Part shown: positions 45,837-55,402 of the stretch, piece after piece
How the letters are laid out: each line of letters opens with the position of its first letter
Position numbering within the stretch: position 1 is the first letter of the stretch
Assembly (NCBI RefSeq): GCF_003628125.1
Contig: NZ_RBZU01000005.1
Location: 412,032-476,031, forward strand
Length of the DNA stretch: 64,000 nt
Reading direction: 5' to 3'
Origin: Pararobbsia silviterrae
GTDB taxonomy: Bacteria; Pseudomonadota; Gammaproteobacteria; Burkholderiales; Burkholderiaceae
The notes under the pieces: generated by a model
Seen by the model: only the letters and a program-made list of their open reading frames with translations
The model's database searches: none
What the model was told of the DNA's origin: nothing
Translations under genes and position numbers: made by a program

Positions 45837-45886
45837 TCCGAACCTTTCCGCATCCGGCGCCCGACGCCGTTTTTCGACCGACTGCC

Positions 45887-46378
45887 ATGACTCCAACGAT
45901 TCCCGAGACGACCCAAACGATGGCTTCCCAAGATGTCGCGGCGCAGGAAGCCGCGCTGACCTTCGAACGCTTCACGCATCGCGATGCGATCGCGCTCGGC
46001 GATCTGCTGCGCGAGGACGCTTTGGCGCGCGAGCTGCCGATCGCGTTCGACATATTCGTCGGCGAGCGGACCGTCTACAGCCTCGCCTTGCCGGGCACGA
46101 CGCCCGACAACCATGAGTGGATCCGCCGCAAGCGCAACAGCGTGCGGCGTTTCGCGAAGTCCTCGTTCCGGATCAATCGCGAGCAAGCCGAACGCGGCAC
46201 ATCGATTCACGACAGCAAGGCCGTGCCCGAAGAGGAATTCGCGGGACACGGCGGCGCGGTGCCGATTCTCGTCGCGGGGCTGGGCCCGGTCGGTGTGGTG
46301 ACCGTGTCGGGCTTGCCCGGCTATCTCGATCACGCGACGGTCATCGCGGCGCTCACGCGCCTGCGGTATCCGGCGTAA
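45887..46378 (+). CDS. UPF0303/HbpS-like (DUF336) protein
   Basis: A 163-residue soluble protein of the GlcG/HbpS-like fold in its UPF0303 form. Recognisable blocks are AFDIFVGERTVYSLALPG, NHEWIRRKRNSVRRF, ESS-like KSSFRI and GLGPVGVVTVSGLPGYLDHA near the C-terminus. Relatives have been called heme-degrading or heme-binding, but for UPF0303 members the function is unproven. ATG 45887 is used; ATG 45920 is a shorter alternative. It lies 50 bp after the MFS gene and may be cotranscribed with it. Confidence 0.82.
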   Translation: MTPTIPETTQTMASQDVAAQEAALTFERFTHRDAIALGDLLREDALARELPIAFDIFVGERTVYSLALPGTTPDNHEWIRRKRNSVRRFAKSSFRINREQAERGTSIHDSKAVPEEEFAGHGGAVPILVAGLGPVGVVTVSGLPGYLDHATVIAALTRLRYPA

Positions 46379-46725
46379 GCGGCGTCGCGAGGTCGGGCCT
46401 CAGGCAGGCTCGGGCGTCGCAGGCCGTCCGGCGCGCGATGCGTATGCGAGAGCAGGGTACGCGCGCGATCGGGGGCCGACAGCGAGTCGCGGAGGCAGGC
46501 GCGAAGGGCAAACGTCGACGGGCGCGTGCAAGCCCGCGACGCGAGAGCCGCCTTCGTACATGACGATCCGAGCTAAGGTCATCGCATTTGGCGCTTTGCG
46601 CGATCGTGCGTCTGGGCGACACTGCGGCTGAGCGCGCCGTTGAGCATGGCCGCGTCCCCGGGCGGACGGCGGCATGCGCGCACCGACGCGCACCGACGCG
46701 CATCGATCCCCACGCGATACTCGCC
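46379..46725. other. 347-bp spacer with a 10-bp repeat at its end
   Basis: No gene seen. The final part holds CACCGACGCG twice in tandem (46681-46700) plus a degenerate third unit, close to the start of the cysteine dioxygenase fusion gene. An AT-richer patch near 46560-46600 may be the promoter. Confidence 0.45.
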
Positions 46726-48906
46726 ATGACCTCCAATCTCGCAAGACTCCGACACTTCGTCACCGGCTTCGGCGCCTTACTCGATGACGCGCGATCGGAG
46801 TCCGACATCCTGCGTCATGGCGCCGATCTGCTGCGCGCGCTGCTCGCCGACGACGACTGGCTCCCGCCCGACTATGCGGTGGCCGATCCGGCACGCTATT
46901 GCCAATACCTGTTGCACGCCGATACGGGCGGGCGTTTTTCCGTCGTGAGTTTTGTCTGGGGGCCGGGCCAGCAGACGCCGATTCACGACCACACAGTCTG
47001 GGGCCTGATCGGCGTGCTGCGCGGCGCCGAACTCTCGCAGCCCTACACGCGCGCACCCGACGGCACGTTGCGCGAAGCCGGTGCCGCGCATCGCCTCGAA
47101 CGCGGCGACGTCGAGGCCGTATCGCCGTCTGTCGGCGACATCCATTTCGTGCGTAACGCCTACGACGACCGCGATTCGATCAGCATTCACGTCTACGGCG
47201 CGAACATCGGCGGTGTGCGGCGCTCGACCTATGACCTCGCCGGACATCCGAAACGCTTCGTGTCCGGCTATTCGAATACGACCTTGCCGAACATCTGGAA
47301 CATCACGACCGATCATGCGCCGGTCCGCACGCGCAGCTACGCATCGATACGTTCCGCGCTCGTCGCGCGTCACGAGATCGCGATCCTCGATGTCCGCGAG
47401 GAAGATCCGCACGCGAAGGCCCATCCGCTGTTCGCGTCGAATCTGCCGCTGTCGCGCCTCGAACTCGATGTCCACACGCGACTGCCGCGCCTGACCGTTC
47501 CGATCGTCGTATTCGACTACGGCGAGGGGCTCGCGCAGCGCGCGGCGCGCAAGCTCGTCGAACTCGGCTATACCGATGTCGCCACGCTCGAGGGCGGTCT
47601 GCGAGGCTGGGAGCAGGCGGGCGGCGAGCTCTTTCGCGACGTCAATTCGGCGAGCAAGGCGTTCGGCGAACTCGTCGAAGCGCAACGTCATACACCGTCG
47701 CTGCCGGCCGAGGCGGTCAAGGACCTCATCGATCGCGGCGAGAACGTCGTGGTGCTCGACGCGCGCCGCTTCGACGAATACGCGACGATGAACATCCCGA
47801 CCGGCATCTCGGTGCCGGGCGCCGAACTTGTGTTGCGCGTGGGCGCGCTCGCGCCCGATCCGTCGACGCGCGTGATCGTCAATTGCGCGGGACGCACGCG
47901 CAGCATCATCGGCGCCCAATCGCTCGTCAACGCGGGCATCCCGAACCCGGTCGCGGCGCTGCGTAACGGCACGATCGGCTGGACACTCGCGGGGCAGACG
48001 CTCGAACGCGGCAGCGCGCGCCGTTTCGGACCCGTCGAAACCGCGACGCGCGATACGGCCGCCGCTGCGGCGCGCACGGTCGCGAATCGGGCCGGCGTGC
48101 GTCGCGCGTCCGCGGCCGACCTGAAGACGTGGTTCGCCGACGATGCGCGCACGACGTATCTGCTCGACGTCCGAACCCCCGAGGAATTCGAGGCGGGCCA
48201 TCTGCCCGAGGCGCAGAGTGCGCCCGGCGGACAACTCGTCCAGGAAACGGAGGTCGTCGTGCCCGTGCGCGGCGCGCGCGTCGTGCTCGTCGATGACGAT
48301 GGCGTGCGCGCGAACATGACGGGGTCGTGGCTCGCGCAGATGAACCACGACGTCTACGTGATCGACGGCCTCGACGCGCGCGATTTCAGCGAAACGGGGC
48401 CGCGCGCCGCGCCCCGGCCGCCGGCGCCGCCCGTACGCGAAGTGCTGCCCGCGGAACTCTCGCGCCTGCTCGATGCGAGCCCGCCGGGCGATATCGCCGT
48501 GCTCGATCTGACGACCAGCGCGCGCTACGTGAGCGCGCATATTCCGGGCGCCTGGTTCGTGCTGCGCGCCGATCTCGAACATGCGCTCGCGACGATTCCA
48601 CCCGCGCGGTGCTATGTGCTCACGTGCGCGAGCAGCACGCTCGCGCGCTACGCGGCGCCTGAGCTCGCCGCGTTGACGGGCAAGCCCGTCGACGTGCTCG
48701 CGGGCGGCACGTCCGCATGGGCCGCGCAGGGGCTGCCGCTCGAATCGGGCGAGACGCGGCTCGCGTCGCCGCGCATCGATCGCTACCGGCGTCCGTATGA
48801 AGGCACCGACAATCCGCGCGAGGCCATGCAGGGCTATCTCGACTGGGAATACGGCCTGGTCGCGCAGCTCGAACGTGACGGCACGCATGGCTTTCGCGTG
48901 ATCTGA
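46726..48906 (+). CDS. Cysteine dioxygenase fused to four rhodanese domains
   Basis: A 726-residue fusion in one uninterrupted frame. Residues 1-195 form a cupin cysteine dioxygenase with iron ligands His87, His89 (PIHDHTVWG) and His155 (SISIHVYG), which oxidises cysteine (or a related thiol) to the sulfinate. Residues about 205-690 hold four rhodanese modules. Module 2 has an active-loop CAGRTR (Cys387) and module 4 has CASSTLA (Cys634). Modules 1 and 3 have Asp in place of the cysteine (FDYGEG at Asp264, VDDDGVR at Asp523). In related bacteria the two parts are, to my knowledge, separate adjacent genes. ATG 46726 matches the dioxygenase start. Confidence 0.88.
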   Translation: MTSNLARLRHFVTGFGALLDDARSESDILRHGADLLRALLADDDWLPPDYAVADPARYCQYLLHADTGGRFSVVSFVWGPGQQTPIHDHTVWGLIGVLRGAELSQPYTRAPDGTLREAGAAHRLERGDVEAVSPSVGDIHFVRNAYDDRDSISIHVYGANIGGVRRSTYDLAGHPKRFVSGYSNTTLPNIWNITTDHAPVRTRSYASIRSALVARHEIAILDVREEDPHAKAHPLFASNLPLSRLELDVHTRLPRLTVPIVVFDYGEGLAQRAARKLVELGYTDVATLEGGLRGWEQAGGELFRDVNSASKAFGELVEAQRHTPSLPAEAVKDLIDRGENVVVLDARRFDEYATMNIPTGISVPGAELVLRVGALAPDPSTRVIVNCAGRTRSIIGAQSLVNAGIPNPVAALRNGTIGWTLAGQTLERGSARRFGPVETATRDTAAAAARTVANRAGVRRASAADLKTWFADDARTTYLLDVRTPEEFEAGHLPEAQSAPGGQLVQETEVVVPVRGARVVLVDDDGVRANMTGSWLAQMNHDVYVIDGLDARDFSETGPRAAPRPPAPPVREVLPAELSRLLDASPPGDIAVLDLTTSARYVSAHIPGAWFVLRADLEHALATIPPARCYVLTCASSTLARYAAPELAALTGKPVDVLAGGTSAWAAQGLPLESGETRLASPRIDRYRRPYEGTDNPREAMQGYLDWEYGLVAQLERDGTHGFRVI

Positions 48907-49047
48907 AGCGCCGCTGAATTCAGTGTTGCGCGCCGCTGTCTGACGCGTGTGCGCTTTGCGCGTACGATCGAGGCCCGCATCGTGTCACCGACTTCGCCGC
49001 GCGCCATCGGGGCGGCGCGGCACGACTGTGTTCAAGGAGCCCGCATC

Positions 49048-49920
49048 ATGAGTCAAACCGTTTCGGCTGCCGCATCGGGGCAGTTCAAGATCGGCGGCGA
49101 TATCAGCGTCAATCGTCTCGGCTTCGGCGCCATGCGCATCACCGGCAAGGGCATCTGGGGCGATCCGGCCGATCCGGCCGCCGCGCGCGCGACGCTGGCG
49201 CGTCTGCCCGAGCTCGGCGTCAACTTCATCGACACGGCCGACAGCTACGGCCCGAACACGAGCGAAGACCTGATCCGCGAAGTCTTGCATCCGTACGACG
49301 GATTGTTGATCGCGACCAAGGGCGGGCTCACGCGTCATGGTCCCGATCGCTGGGCGCCGGTCGGACGGCCCGAATATCTGCGTCAATGCGTGCTCATGAG
49401 CCTGCGCCGGCTCGGCGTCGAGCGCATCGATCTCTGGCAACTGCACCGGATCGATCCGAAGACGCCGCGCGAGGAAACCTTCGGCGAAATCGCCAAACTC
49501 CGGCAGGAAGGCCTGATCCGCCACGTCGGTCTGAGCGAGGTCAACGTCGAGGAGATCGAGGCGGCGCGCAAACACTTCCCCGTGGTCAGCGTGCAGAACC
49601 GCTACAACCTCGGCGATCGACAAAGCGAGGCCGTGCTCGACTACTGCGAGCAACACGCGATCGGCTTTATCCCGTGGTTTCCGCTCGCGGCCGGTTCGCT
49701 CGCGCAGCCGGGCTCGGCGCTCGACGACATCGCGAAATCCCATGGTGTCGCGATCGGCGCCATCGCGCTCGCCTGGCTGCTCAAACGCTCGCCTGTGATC
49801 CTGCCGATTCCCGGCACGGGCAGTGTCGATCATCTCGTCGAAAACGTCGCCGCCGCGCAGGTCAAGCTCACGGACGCCGAGTTCGCCGAACTCGACCGGG
49901 CAGGGCGCGTCACGGCTTGA
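49048..49920 (+). CDS. Aldo/keto reductase
   Basis: A 290-residue NADPH-dependent oxidoreductase of the AKR barrel fold. The catalytic tetrad is present: Asp62, Tyr67 (FIDTADSYG), Lys91 (IATKGG) and His133 (WQLHRID). [14 protein letters not shown] near the C-terminus binds the cofactor phosphate. AAGGAG at 49034-49039 fixes ATG 49048. It reduces aldehydes or ketones; the physiological substrate is unknown. The gene seems monocistronic, with an inverted repeat after the stop. Confidence 0.92.
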   Translation: MSQTVSAAASGQFKIGGDISVNRLGFGAMRITGKGIWGDPADPAAARATLARLPELGVNFIDTADSYGPNTSEDLIREVLHPYDGLLIATKGGLTRHGPDRWAPVGRPEYLRQCVLMSLRRLGVERIDLWQLHRIDPKTPREETFGEIAKLRQEGLIRHVGLSEVNVEEIEAARKHFPVVSVQNRYNLGDRQSEAVLDYCEQHAIGFIPWFPLAAGSLAQPGSALDDIAKSHGVAIGAIALAWLLKRSPVILPIPGTGSVDHLVENVAAAQVKLTDAEFAELDRAGRVTA

Positions 49921-49940
49921 CGATGCGATGACGCGATATG

Positions 49941-49970
49941 CGTGCGCCGATCGAGCACGTTAGGCGCACG
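49941..49970 (+). terminator. Weak inverted repeat after the reductase gene
   Basis: CGTGCGCC and GGCGCACG (8 bp, perfect) flank a 14-base loop just after the stop. A T5 run lies about 20 bp further on, too far for a classical terminator. Confidence 0.35.
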
Positions 49971-50101
49971 TTCGATCCCCATTACGTCTTTTTGCGTATG
50001 TTGCATCGTTTGCGCGTCGGGTAGCATCGCGCGCAGACGGCGCATTTTTTCGCGCGCGCGTCGTCGCTCGAAAAATAGTCAAAATCGCTCTAGGAGACGT
50101 C

Positions 50102-51502
50102 ATGGCGTTTATTGTCGTGCTCGCCGCACTCGTATTCCTGATGTTCGCGGCCTATCGCGGATACAGCGTGATCCTCGTCGCGCCGATCGCCGCGCTCGGG
50201 GCCGTGCTGTTGACCGAACCTTCGGCCGTCGCGCCCGTGTTCAGCGGCATCTTCATGGAGAAGATGGTCGGCTTCGTCAAACTCTATTTCCCCGTGTTTT
50301 TGCTGGGCGCCGTGTTCGGCAAGGTGATCGAACTCGCGGGATTCTCCGAATCGATCGTGGCGGCCGCGATTCGCTATATCGGCCGTTCGCGCGCGAATGC
50401 GGTCATCGTCGCGGTCTGCGCGCTGCTCACGTATGGCGGCGTCTCGCTATTTGTCGCGGTCTTCGCGGTCTATCCGTTCGCGGCCGAGCTCTATCGCCAA
50501 AGCAATATTCCGAAGCGCCTGCTGCCCGGCGCGATCGCGCTCGGGGCGTTCTCGTTCACGATGGATTCGCTGCCGGGCACGCCGCAGATCCAGAACATCA
50601 TTCCGACGACGTTCTTCAAGACGACCGCCTGGGCCGCGCCCGCGCTCGGCACGATCGGCTCCGTGTTCATCATCGCGGTCGGGCTGCTGTACCTCGAATG
50701 GCGTCGCCGCGGCGCGGCAGCGCGCGGCGAGGGCTATGGCACGTCGCTCGTCAACGAACCCGAGCGCGTCGAATCGGGCGTGCTGGCCAACCCCGTGCTC
50801 GCGATCGCGCCGCTCGTGCTCGTCGGGGTCGCGAACTTCGCGCTGACGAAACTCATTCCGCAGTGGTACGGCGACAGCTACACGGTCGCCGCCAATGCGT
50901 TGCCGGGCATTCATACGCCTGTCGTCGCGCCGGTCAAGTCGCTCGTCGCGATCTGGGCCGTCGAGGGCGCGCTGCTGCTCGGCATCACGCTCGTCGTCGT
51001 ATCCGCGTTCTCGCGCGTGCGCGAAAAGTTCGCCAGCGGCACGAAGGCGGCGGTCGGCGGCGCCTTGCTCGCGGCGATGAACACGGCGTCGGAATACGGC
51101 TTCGGCGGCGTGATCGCCGCGTTGCCCGGCTTTCTCGTCGTCGCGGACGGCCTCAAGCAGATTCCGAATCCGCTCGTCAACGCGGCCGTCTCGGTGAGTT
51201 CGCTCGCGGGCATCACCGGCTCGGCGTCGGGCGGCATGAGCATCGCGCTCGCGGCGATGTCGGACCTGTTCATCAAGAACGCACAGGCCGCCGGCATTCC
51301 GATGGAGGTCCTGCACCGTGTCGTCGCGATGGCGAGCGGCGGCATGGATACGCTGCCGCACAACGGCGCGGTCATCACGCTGCTGGCCGTCACCGGGCTC
51401 ACGCACCGCGAATCGTACAAGGACATTTTCGCGGTCACGGTCATCAAGACGCTCGCCGTGTTCTTCGTGATCGCCGTGTTTTATCTGACCGGGCTAGTCT
51501 GA
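50102..51502 (+). CDS. GntP-family gluconate/organic-acid permease
   Basis: A 466-residue inner-membrane permease with about 12 helices. Typical GntP features include FMFAAYRGYSVILVAPIAA at the start, GVSLFVAVFAVYPFAAEL, and SLPGTPQIQNIIPTTFF in the middle. The family imports gluconate and related hydroxy acids with protons. TAGGAGA upstream of ATG 50102 is a good ribosome site. It is not linked to gluconate catabolic genes here. The last 22 bp overlap the 3' end of the convergent unknown gene. Confidence 0.9.
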   Translation: MAFIVVLAALVFLMFAAYRGYSVILVAPIAALGAVLLTEPSAVAPVFSGIFMEKMVGFVKLYFPVFLLGAVFGKVIELAGFSESIVAAAIRYIGRSRANAVIVAVCALLTYGGVSLFVAVFAVYPFAAELYRQSNIPKRLLPGAIALGAFSFTMDSLPGTPQIQNIIPTTFFKTTAWAAPALGTIGSVFIIAVGLLYLEWRRRGAAARGEGYGTSLVNEPERVESGVLANPVLAIAPLVLVGVANFALTKLIPQWYGDSYTVAANALPGIHTPVVAPVKSLVAIWAVEGALLLGITLVVVSAFSRVREKFASGTKAAVGGALLAAMNTASEYGFGGVIAALPGFLVVADGLKQIPNPLVNAAVSVSSLAGITGSASGGMSIALAAMSDLFIKNAQAAGIPMEVLHRVVAMASGGMDTLPHNGAVITLLAVTGLTHRESYKDIFAVTVIKTLAVFFVIAVFYLTGLV

Positions 51503-53526
51503 GCCGCCAGGCCCGCGTCGATGTCGATCAGCCGGCGATCGCTCAGCGCGGCCACGACCTCTTGCGCGACGAGGTGAAACGCCCGCGTCGCGAGCGGCGA
51601 AACGTGGCTCGTCGACGCCGCCTCCAGGTTCAACACGCGCGTCATGCGGACATAAGGCGATACCGTCCTGACGGAGCGCTGTCGCATGTGCTTGGATGCG
51701 CGCTCGTCAGCCCGGGGAAGGAGATCCAGGCTCTTAAGCTGGGTCGCGATGCCGGGATTTTTCGTGGGCGTCGATCGTGCGACCCAATCGTAGAAATCGC
51801 GCATCGTGTCGGCATGCTTGCCGACCCCGCCTAGCAAGGGGGGGCCCACCGAGTTGAGCAGATCGAGTCTCACGCTTGCCGCCACGCCCGAGTGATCGCT
51901 TCGTACCTTGACTTGCGCGAGTATCGATTTGATGACCGCGATAAAGAGGTTCACTTCATCCGGATAGGAATCGGCGCACGACATGAGTCCCGCCGCAAAG
52001 CTTCCTTTGTAGGTCCCCGCGCATGGTTCGGTCACGATGGCCAGCGCATGACATGGCCTAATGTGCCCCGCCTCGATATTCGACTCCAGCATTTCGAGCC
52101 ACCATCGAGTCGATCGCGCGGGCCACGCGCATCGGCTGCCTTGCGACAAAGCGACGATGAGCTGATCGCGCAAACTCGGCTGGATAAGAAATTCGCACAG
52201 CGTTCGGCGCTGCGTGACCCGAACCCACTCCGCCTGCGTACTTCTGCGTTCGTCGTCGGGTATCGCATACGGTCCGACCAGCGTTCTCCATTCGTCGAGC
52301 GTTCGTGCGACACCGCTCGTTAACACGACCGGGACGACCGGGACGACCGGGGCTTTCTCGCCGTCTTGCGGATGCGAGATCGACGTCGTCAAATCCAAGG
52401 CTTCGCGCTGTGTCGTCGACGCAGGTCGCCATGCGTCAAAAGCCGACGAACCCGCCACATCTGCGCACGCGTCGGGCGGCACGGCCGATTCGAGGACAGG
52501 CTCGCGCGCGTCCGGCAGGGGGGCGAGCCGTGCCCCGGGTGAAGGCGGGCAATCGCCCGGGGCCGGTGCGGCCCCGGGCGATGCGTTCACGGCGCAGGCA
52601 GGCCATAAGTCGACGATCGGCGTGCCGCCCGAAAGCAACATCAATCGACGGTCGCGTTTCCTGGCGAGGGGCGGTTCGTCCGGGCATGCGCCGAGCTCGA
52701 CGATCCGGGAAGAGGCGATCTCGAACGCGCGGGAATCGTTCATATTCCTGACCGCGGGCCGCATGGGATCGACGCGCGTCGATTGCGTAGCGGTCGCGTG
52801 CAACATGTCGGAGAACTCGCGACACATGCACGCGAGTTCCAAATGGCCCATTTCCTTGCAGATAAGATTGACGTACTCGATATTCGGCCCGCGTGCATGC
52901 CAGCAGTCGTCATCCGGAAGACGCGTCAGCGCCGGCACGATGACGCCGAGATAGGCGCGCGGCAGCGGCAAAGCTTCGCTGCCCCGAGCGGTCATATAAG
53001 TCCGTGCCGGATCGCGCGCATCGCCGCGGCACGCGTCCAAGTTGAACGTGATCGCGCCATGAGCCGCATCGTGTTCGGGCGACACGCCATGCAGCACGAT
53101 CGAGAGCGGGCCATCGGTTTGCAACTGCCAGCGCGGCGCATCGACGTCTCGCGTCGCGTAATTGAACAGACGGCGGAATGTCGCGCTTCGTTCGTAAGCT
53201 CGTGTGATCACGTCGTGCAGCGTGTCGATCGCCTCGACATCGCACAGGGATCGATTCGCATCGTCGATCCATGCGATCTGCGCGTCGACGATCATCCGGG
53301 CGACGAGTTCGTCCGATGCCTGGAGCGGGTGATCGTCGGTGGCCACGAGATCGTGTCGGAGTCGCGCCGACGACGGATTATCGGTCGTCTGCGCCCACAG
53401 ATCCGGATAGTCGTTCGCCAGTCGCGCTTCCTGATGGCGAATTGCATAGTCGCGACGCCCTTCGGGCGGATGGGGCAAGGTGTAGGGCTGACACCGCTGA
53501 TCGCGAACCGAAGCGGCAGGAAACAT
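51481..53526 (-). CDS. Unknown effector-like protein with degenerate HExxH site
   Basis: A 681-residue soluble protein, unlike its neighbours in having many Cys, Arg and Asp residues and no domain I can name. Residues 224-228 read KEMGH within NLICKEMGHLELACM. The context (helix, then catalytic-like helix, about 110 residues after a Leu-rich helix) resembles M91/NleD-type effector metalloproteases, but the first zinc-ligand His is Lys (AAG codon), so activity is doubtful. A Pro/Val linker (about 398-405) is encoded by 9-bp repeats and separates a second globular half. ATG 53526 has GAGG upstream. Possible secreted effector; low certainty. Confidence 0.6.
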   Translation of the reverse strand: MFPAASVRDQRCQPYTLPHPPEGRRDYAIRHQEARLANDYPDLWAQTTDNPSSARLRHDLVATDDHPLQASDELVARMIVDAQIAWIDDANRSLCDVEAIDTLHDVITRAYERSATFRRLFNYATRDVDAPRWQLQTDGPLSIVLHGVSPEHDAAHGAITFNLDACRGDARDPARTYMTARGSEALPLPRAYLGVIVPALTRLPDDDCWHARGPNIEYVNLICKEMGHLELACMCREFSDMLHATATQSTRVDPMRPAVRNMNDSRAFEIASSRIVELGACPDEPPLARKRDRRLMLLSGGTPIVDLWPACAVNASPGAAPAPGDCPPSPGARLAPLPDAREPVLESAVPPDACADVAGSSAFDAWRPASTTQREALDLTTSISHPQDGEKAPVVPVVPVVLTSGVARTLDEWRTLVGPYAIPDDERRSTQAEWVRVTQRRTLCEFLIQPSLRDQLIVALSQGSRCAWPARSTRWWLEMLESNIEAGHIRPCHALAIVTEPCAGTYKGSFAAGLMSCADSYPDEVNLFIAVIKSILAQVKVRSDHSGVAASVRLDLLNSVGPPLLGGVGKHADTMRDFYDWVARSTPTKNPGIATQLKSLDLLPRADERASKHMRQRSVRTVSPYVRMTRVLNLEAASTSHVSPLATRAFHLVAQEVVAALSDRRLIDIDAGLAAQTSPVR

Positions 53527-53893
53527 GGTTGACCTCGCAATCTCGACATGACGTTCGGGGTGACAATCTCGATCGATGCGCGCCGGCGATCGATCCTGCA
53601 CTCGGCCCCGCAACGCTAAGCCGTCAGCGTATTCGCTCCGTCCATGCACAATTTGTCCAAAGCGGGCCGATCGCTTACGGCTCGGCGCGCCGGCCGCCGA
53701 CAGGCGTGAGCCGGTGCGTTTCGCCGCAATGGGCTAGAATCGGCCGCTCATTGCATGACGCTTCGTCGACGCGTCGGGCGTGCCGCGATCCGGTATCGTG
53801 CGCGATCCGGCGTGCTCGCGGGACGTTGTGCCTGACCGTGGATCGCTTACCGCGTGCGACGCGGGCCGCGTCCGACAACTTTCCAATTCGAGC
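53527..53893. other. 367-bp divergent spacer
   Basis: Promoter region between the unknown protein and the aldehyde dehydrogenase. No gene, repeat array or hrp-type TTCG-N16-TTCG box was found upstream of the unknown protein. Confidence 0.4.
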
Positions 53894-55339
53894 ATGGTTA
53901 CGACTTCCTACACCGATACGCGCTTGCTGATCGACAACGTCTGGTCCGACGCGGCGAACGGCAAAACCCTCGACGTTCTGAATCCGGCTACCGGCAAAGT
54001 CATCGGCACGGTGGCGCACGCGGGCATTGCCGACCTCGACCGTGCGCTCGCCGCCGCGCAGAAGGGCTTCGACGCATGGCGCAAGATCCCCGCGCACGAA
54101 CGCGCGAGCGTCATGCGCAAGGCCGCGTCGATCGTGCGCGAGCGCGCCGACGCGATTGCCCGGCTGATGGTCATGGAACAAGGCAAGCCGTTCGTCGAAG
54201 CGCGTATCGAAGTGCTCGCGGCCGCCGACGTCATCGAATGGTTCGCCGATGAAGGGCGCCGTGTCTACGGACGTGTCGTGCCGGCACGCAACCTTCAGGC
54301 GCAACAGCTCGTGCTGAAAGAACCGGTCGGTCCGGTCGCCGCGTTTACGCCGTGGAATTTCCCCGTCAATCAGGTCGTGCGCAAGCTCAGCGCGGCGCTC
54401 GCGAGCGGCTGCTCGTTCCTCGTGAAGGCGCCCGAGGAGACGCCGGCGTCGCCGGCGGAACTCATCAAGGCGTTCGTCGAGGCAGGGGTGCCGGCCGGTA
54501 CGGTCGGTCTCGTGTTCGGCAATCCGGCCGAGATTTCGAACTATCTGATCTCGCACCCGATCATCCGCAAGGTCACCTTCACGGGATCGACGCCGGTCGG
54601 CAAGCAGCTCGCGTCGCTCGCGGGCGCACATATGAAGCGCGCGACGATGGAGCTCGGCGGCCACGCGCCCGTGATCGTCGCCGAAGATGCCGACATCGAA
54701 CTCGCGGTCAAGGCATCGGGCGGCGCGAAATTCCGCAACGCGGGGCAGGTCTGCATTTCGCCGACGCGTTTCCTCGTGCACAACAGCATTCGCGACGCGT
54801 TCAGCCGCGCGCTCGTCAAGCATGCGCAAAGCCTCCGGGTCGGCGACGGTCTTGCCGAAGGCACGAGCATGGGGCCGCTCGCGAATGCGCGCCGCTTGAC
54901 CGCGATGGCCGCGGTAGTCGACAACGCCGTCGCCACGGGCGCGACAATCGAGACGGGCGGGGCGCGCGTCGGTTCGGAAGGCAACTTCTTCGCGCCGACC
55001 GTCATCACGAATGTCTCGCTCGATGCGGACGTGTTCAACAACGAGCCGTTCGGGCCGGTCGCCGCCGTGCGCGGCTTCGACACGCTCGAAGACGCGATCG
55101 CCGAGGCGAATCGCCTGCCGTACGGGCTCGCCGGCTATGCGTTCACGCAGTCGTTCCGCAACGTGCATCTGCTGTCGCAGCGACTCGAAGTCGGCATGCT
55201 CTGGATCAATCAGCCCGCGGCGCCCTGGCCGGAAATGCCGTTCGGCGGCGTCAAGGATTCGGGCTATGGTTCGGAAGGCGGCACGGAGGCCATGGAACCG
55301 TATCTCGTGACGAAGGCCGTGTCGGTCATGGCCGTATAA
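53894..55339 (+). CDS. NAD(P)-dependent succinate-semialdehyde-type dehydrogenase
   Basis: A 481-residue aldehyde dehydrogenase. Oxyanion Asn155 lies in FTPWNFP, cofactor-site Lys178 in VKAPEE, general base Glu253 in ELGGHAP and nucleophile Cys287 in GQVCISP. Overall it matches the GabD-like SSADH/medium-chain group. It converts a semialdehyde to the acid, feeding carbon to the TCA cycle. ATG 53894 matches the family start. It is not in an operon with gabT or another catabolic gene. A hairpin terminator follows. Confidence 0.92.
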   Translation: MVTTSYTDTRLLIDNVWSDAANGKTLDVLNPATGKVIGTVAHAGIADLDRALAAAQKGFDAWRKIPAHERASVMRKAASIVRERADAIARLMVMEQGKPFVEARIEVLAAADVIEWFADEGRRVYGRVVPARNLQAQQLVLKEPVGPVAAFTPWNFPVNQVVRKLSAALASGCSFLVKAPEETPASPAELIKAFVEAGVPAGTVGLVFGNPAEISNYLISHPIIRKVTFTGSTPVGKQLASLAGAHMKRATMELGGHAPVIVAEDADIELAVKASGGAKFRNAGQVCISPTRFLVHNSIRDAFSRALVKHAQSLRVGDGLAEGTSMGPLANARRLTAMAAVVDNAVATGATIETGGARVGSEGNFFAPTVITNVSLDADVFNNEPFGPVAAVRGFDTLEDAIAEANRLPYGLAGYAFTQSFRNVHLLSQRLEVGMLWINQPAAPWPEMPFGGVKDSGYGSEGGTEAMEPYLVTKAVSVMAV

Positions 55340-55353
55340 CGGTCCGGTGGGGG

Positions 55354-55381
55354 CGGCAGGCGGATGCGCGTCCGCTTGCCG
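55354..55381. terminator. Terminator hairpin between convergent genes
   Basis: An 11-bp stem CGGCAGGCGGA / TCCGCTTGCCG (one G-U pair) with a 6-base loop, followed by GGTGTTTG, in the 63-bp gap between the aldehyde dehydrogenase and ferritin-like genes. Confidence 0.6.
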
Positions 55382-55402
55382 GGTGTTTGATCGGCCGGCG
55401 AG

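Noticed and set aside
46777..48888. About 703-codon minus-strand frame opposite the dioxygenase-rhodanese fusion
   Set aside because: Shadow frame of Arg-rich composition without motifs.
53527..53893. Search for a hrp/PIP-type promoter box before the effector-like gene
   Set aside because: No TTCG-N16-TTCG or close variant was found on the relevant strand, so secretion by a type III system is not supported by regulation.
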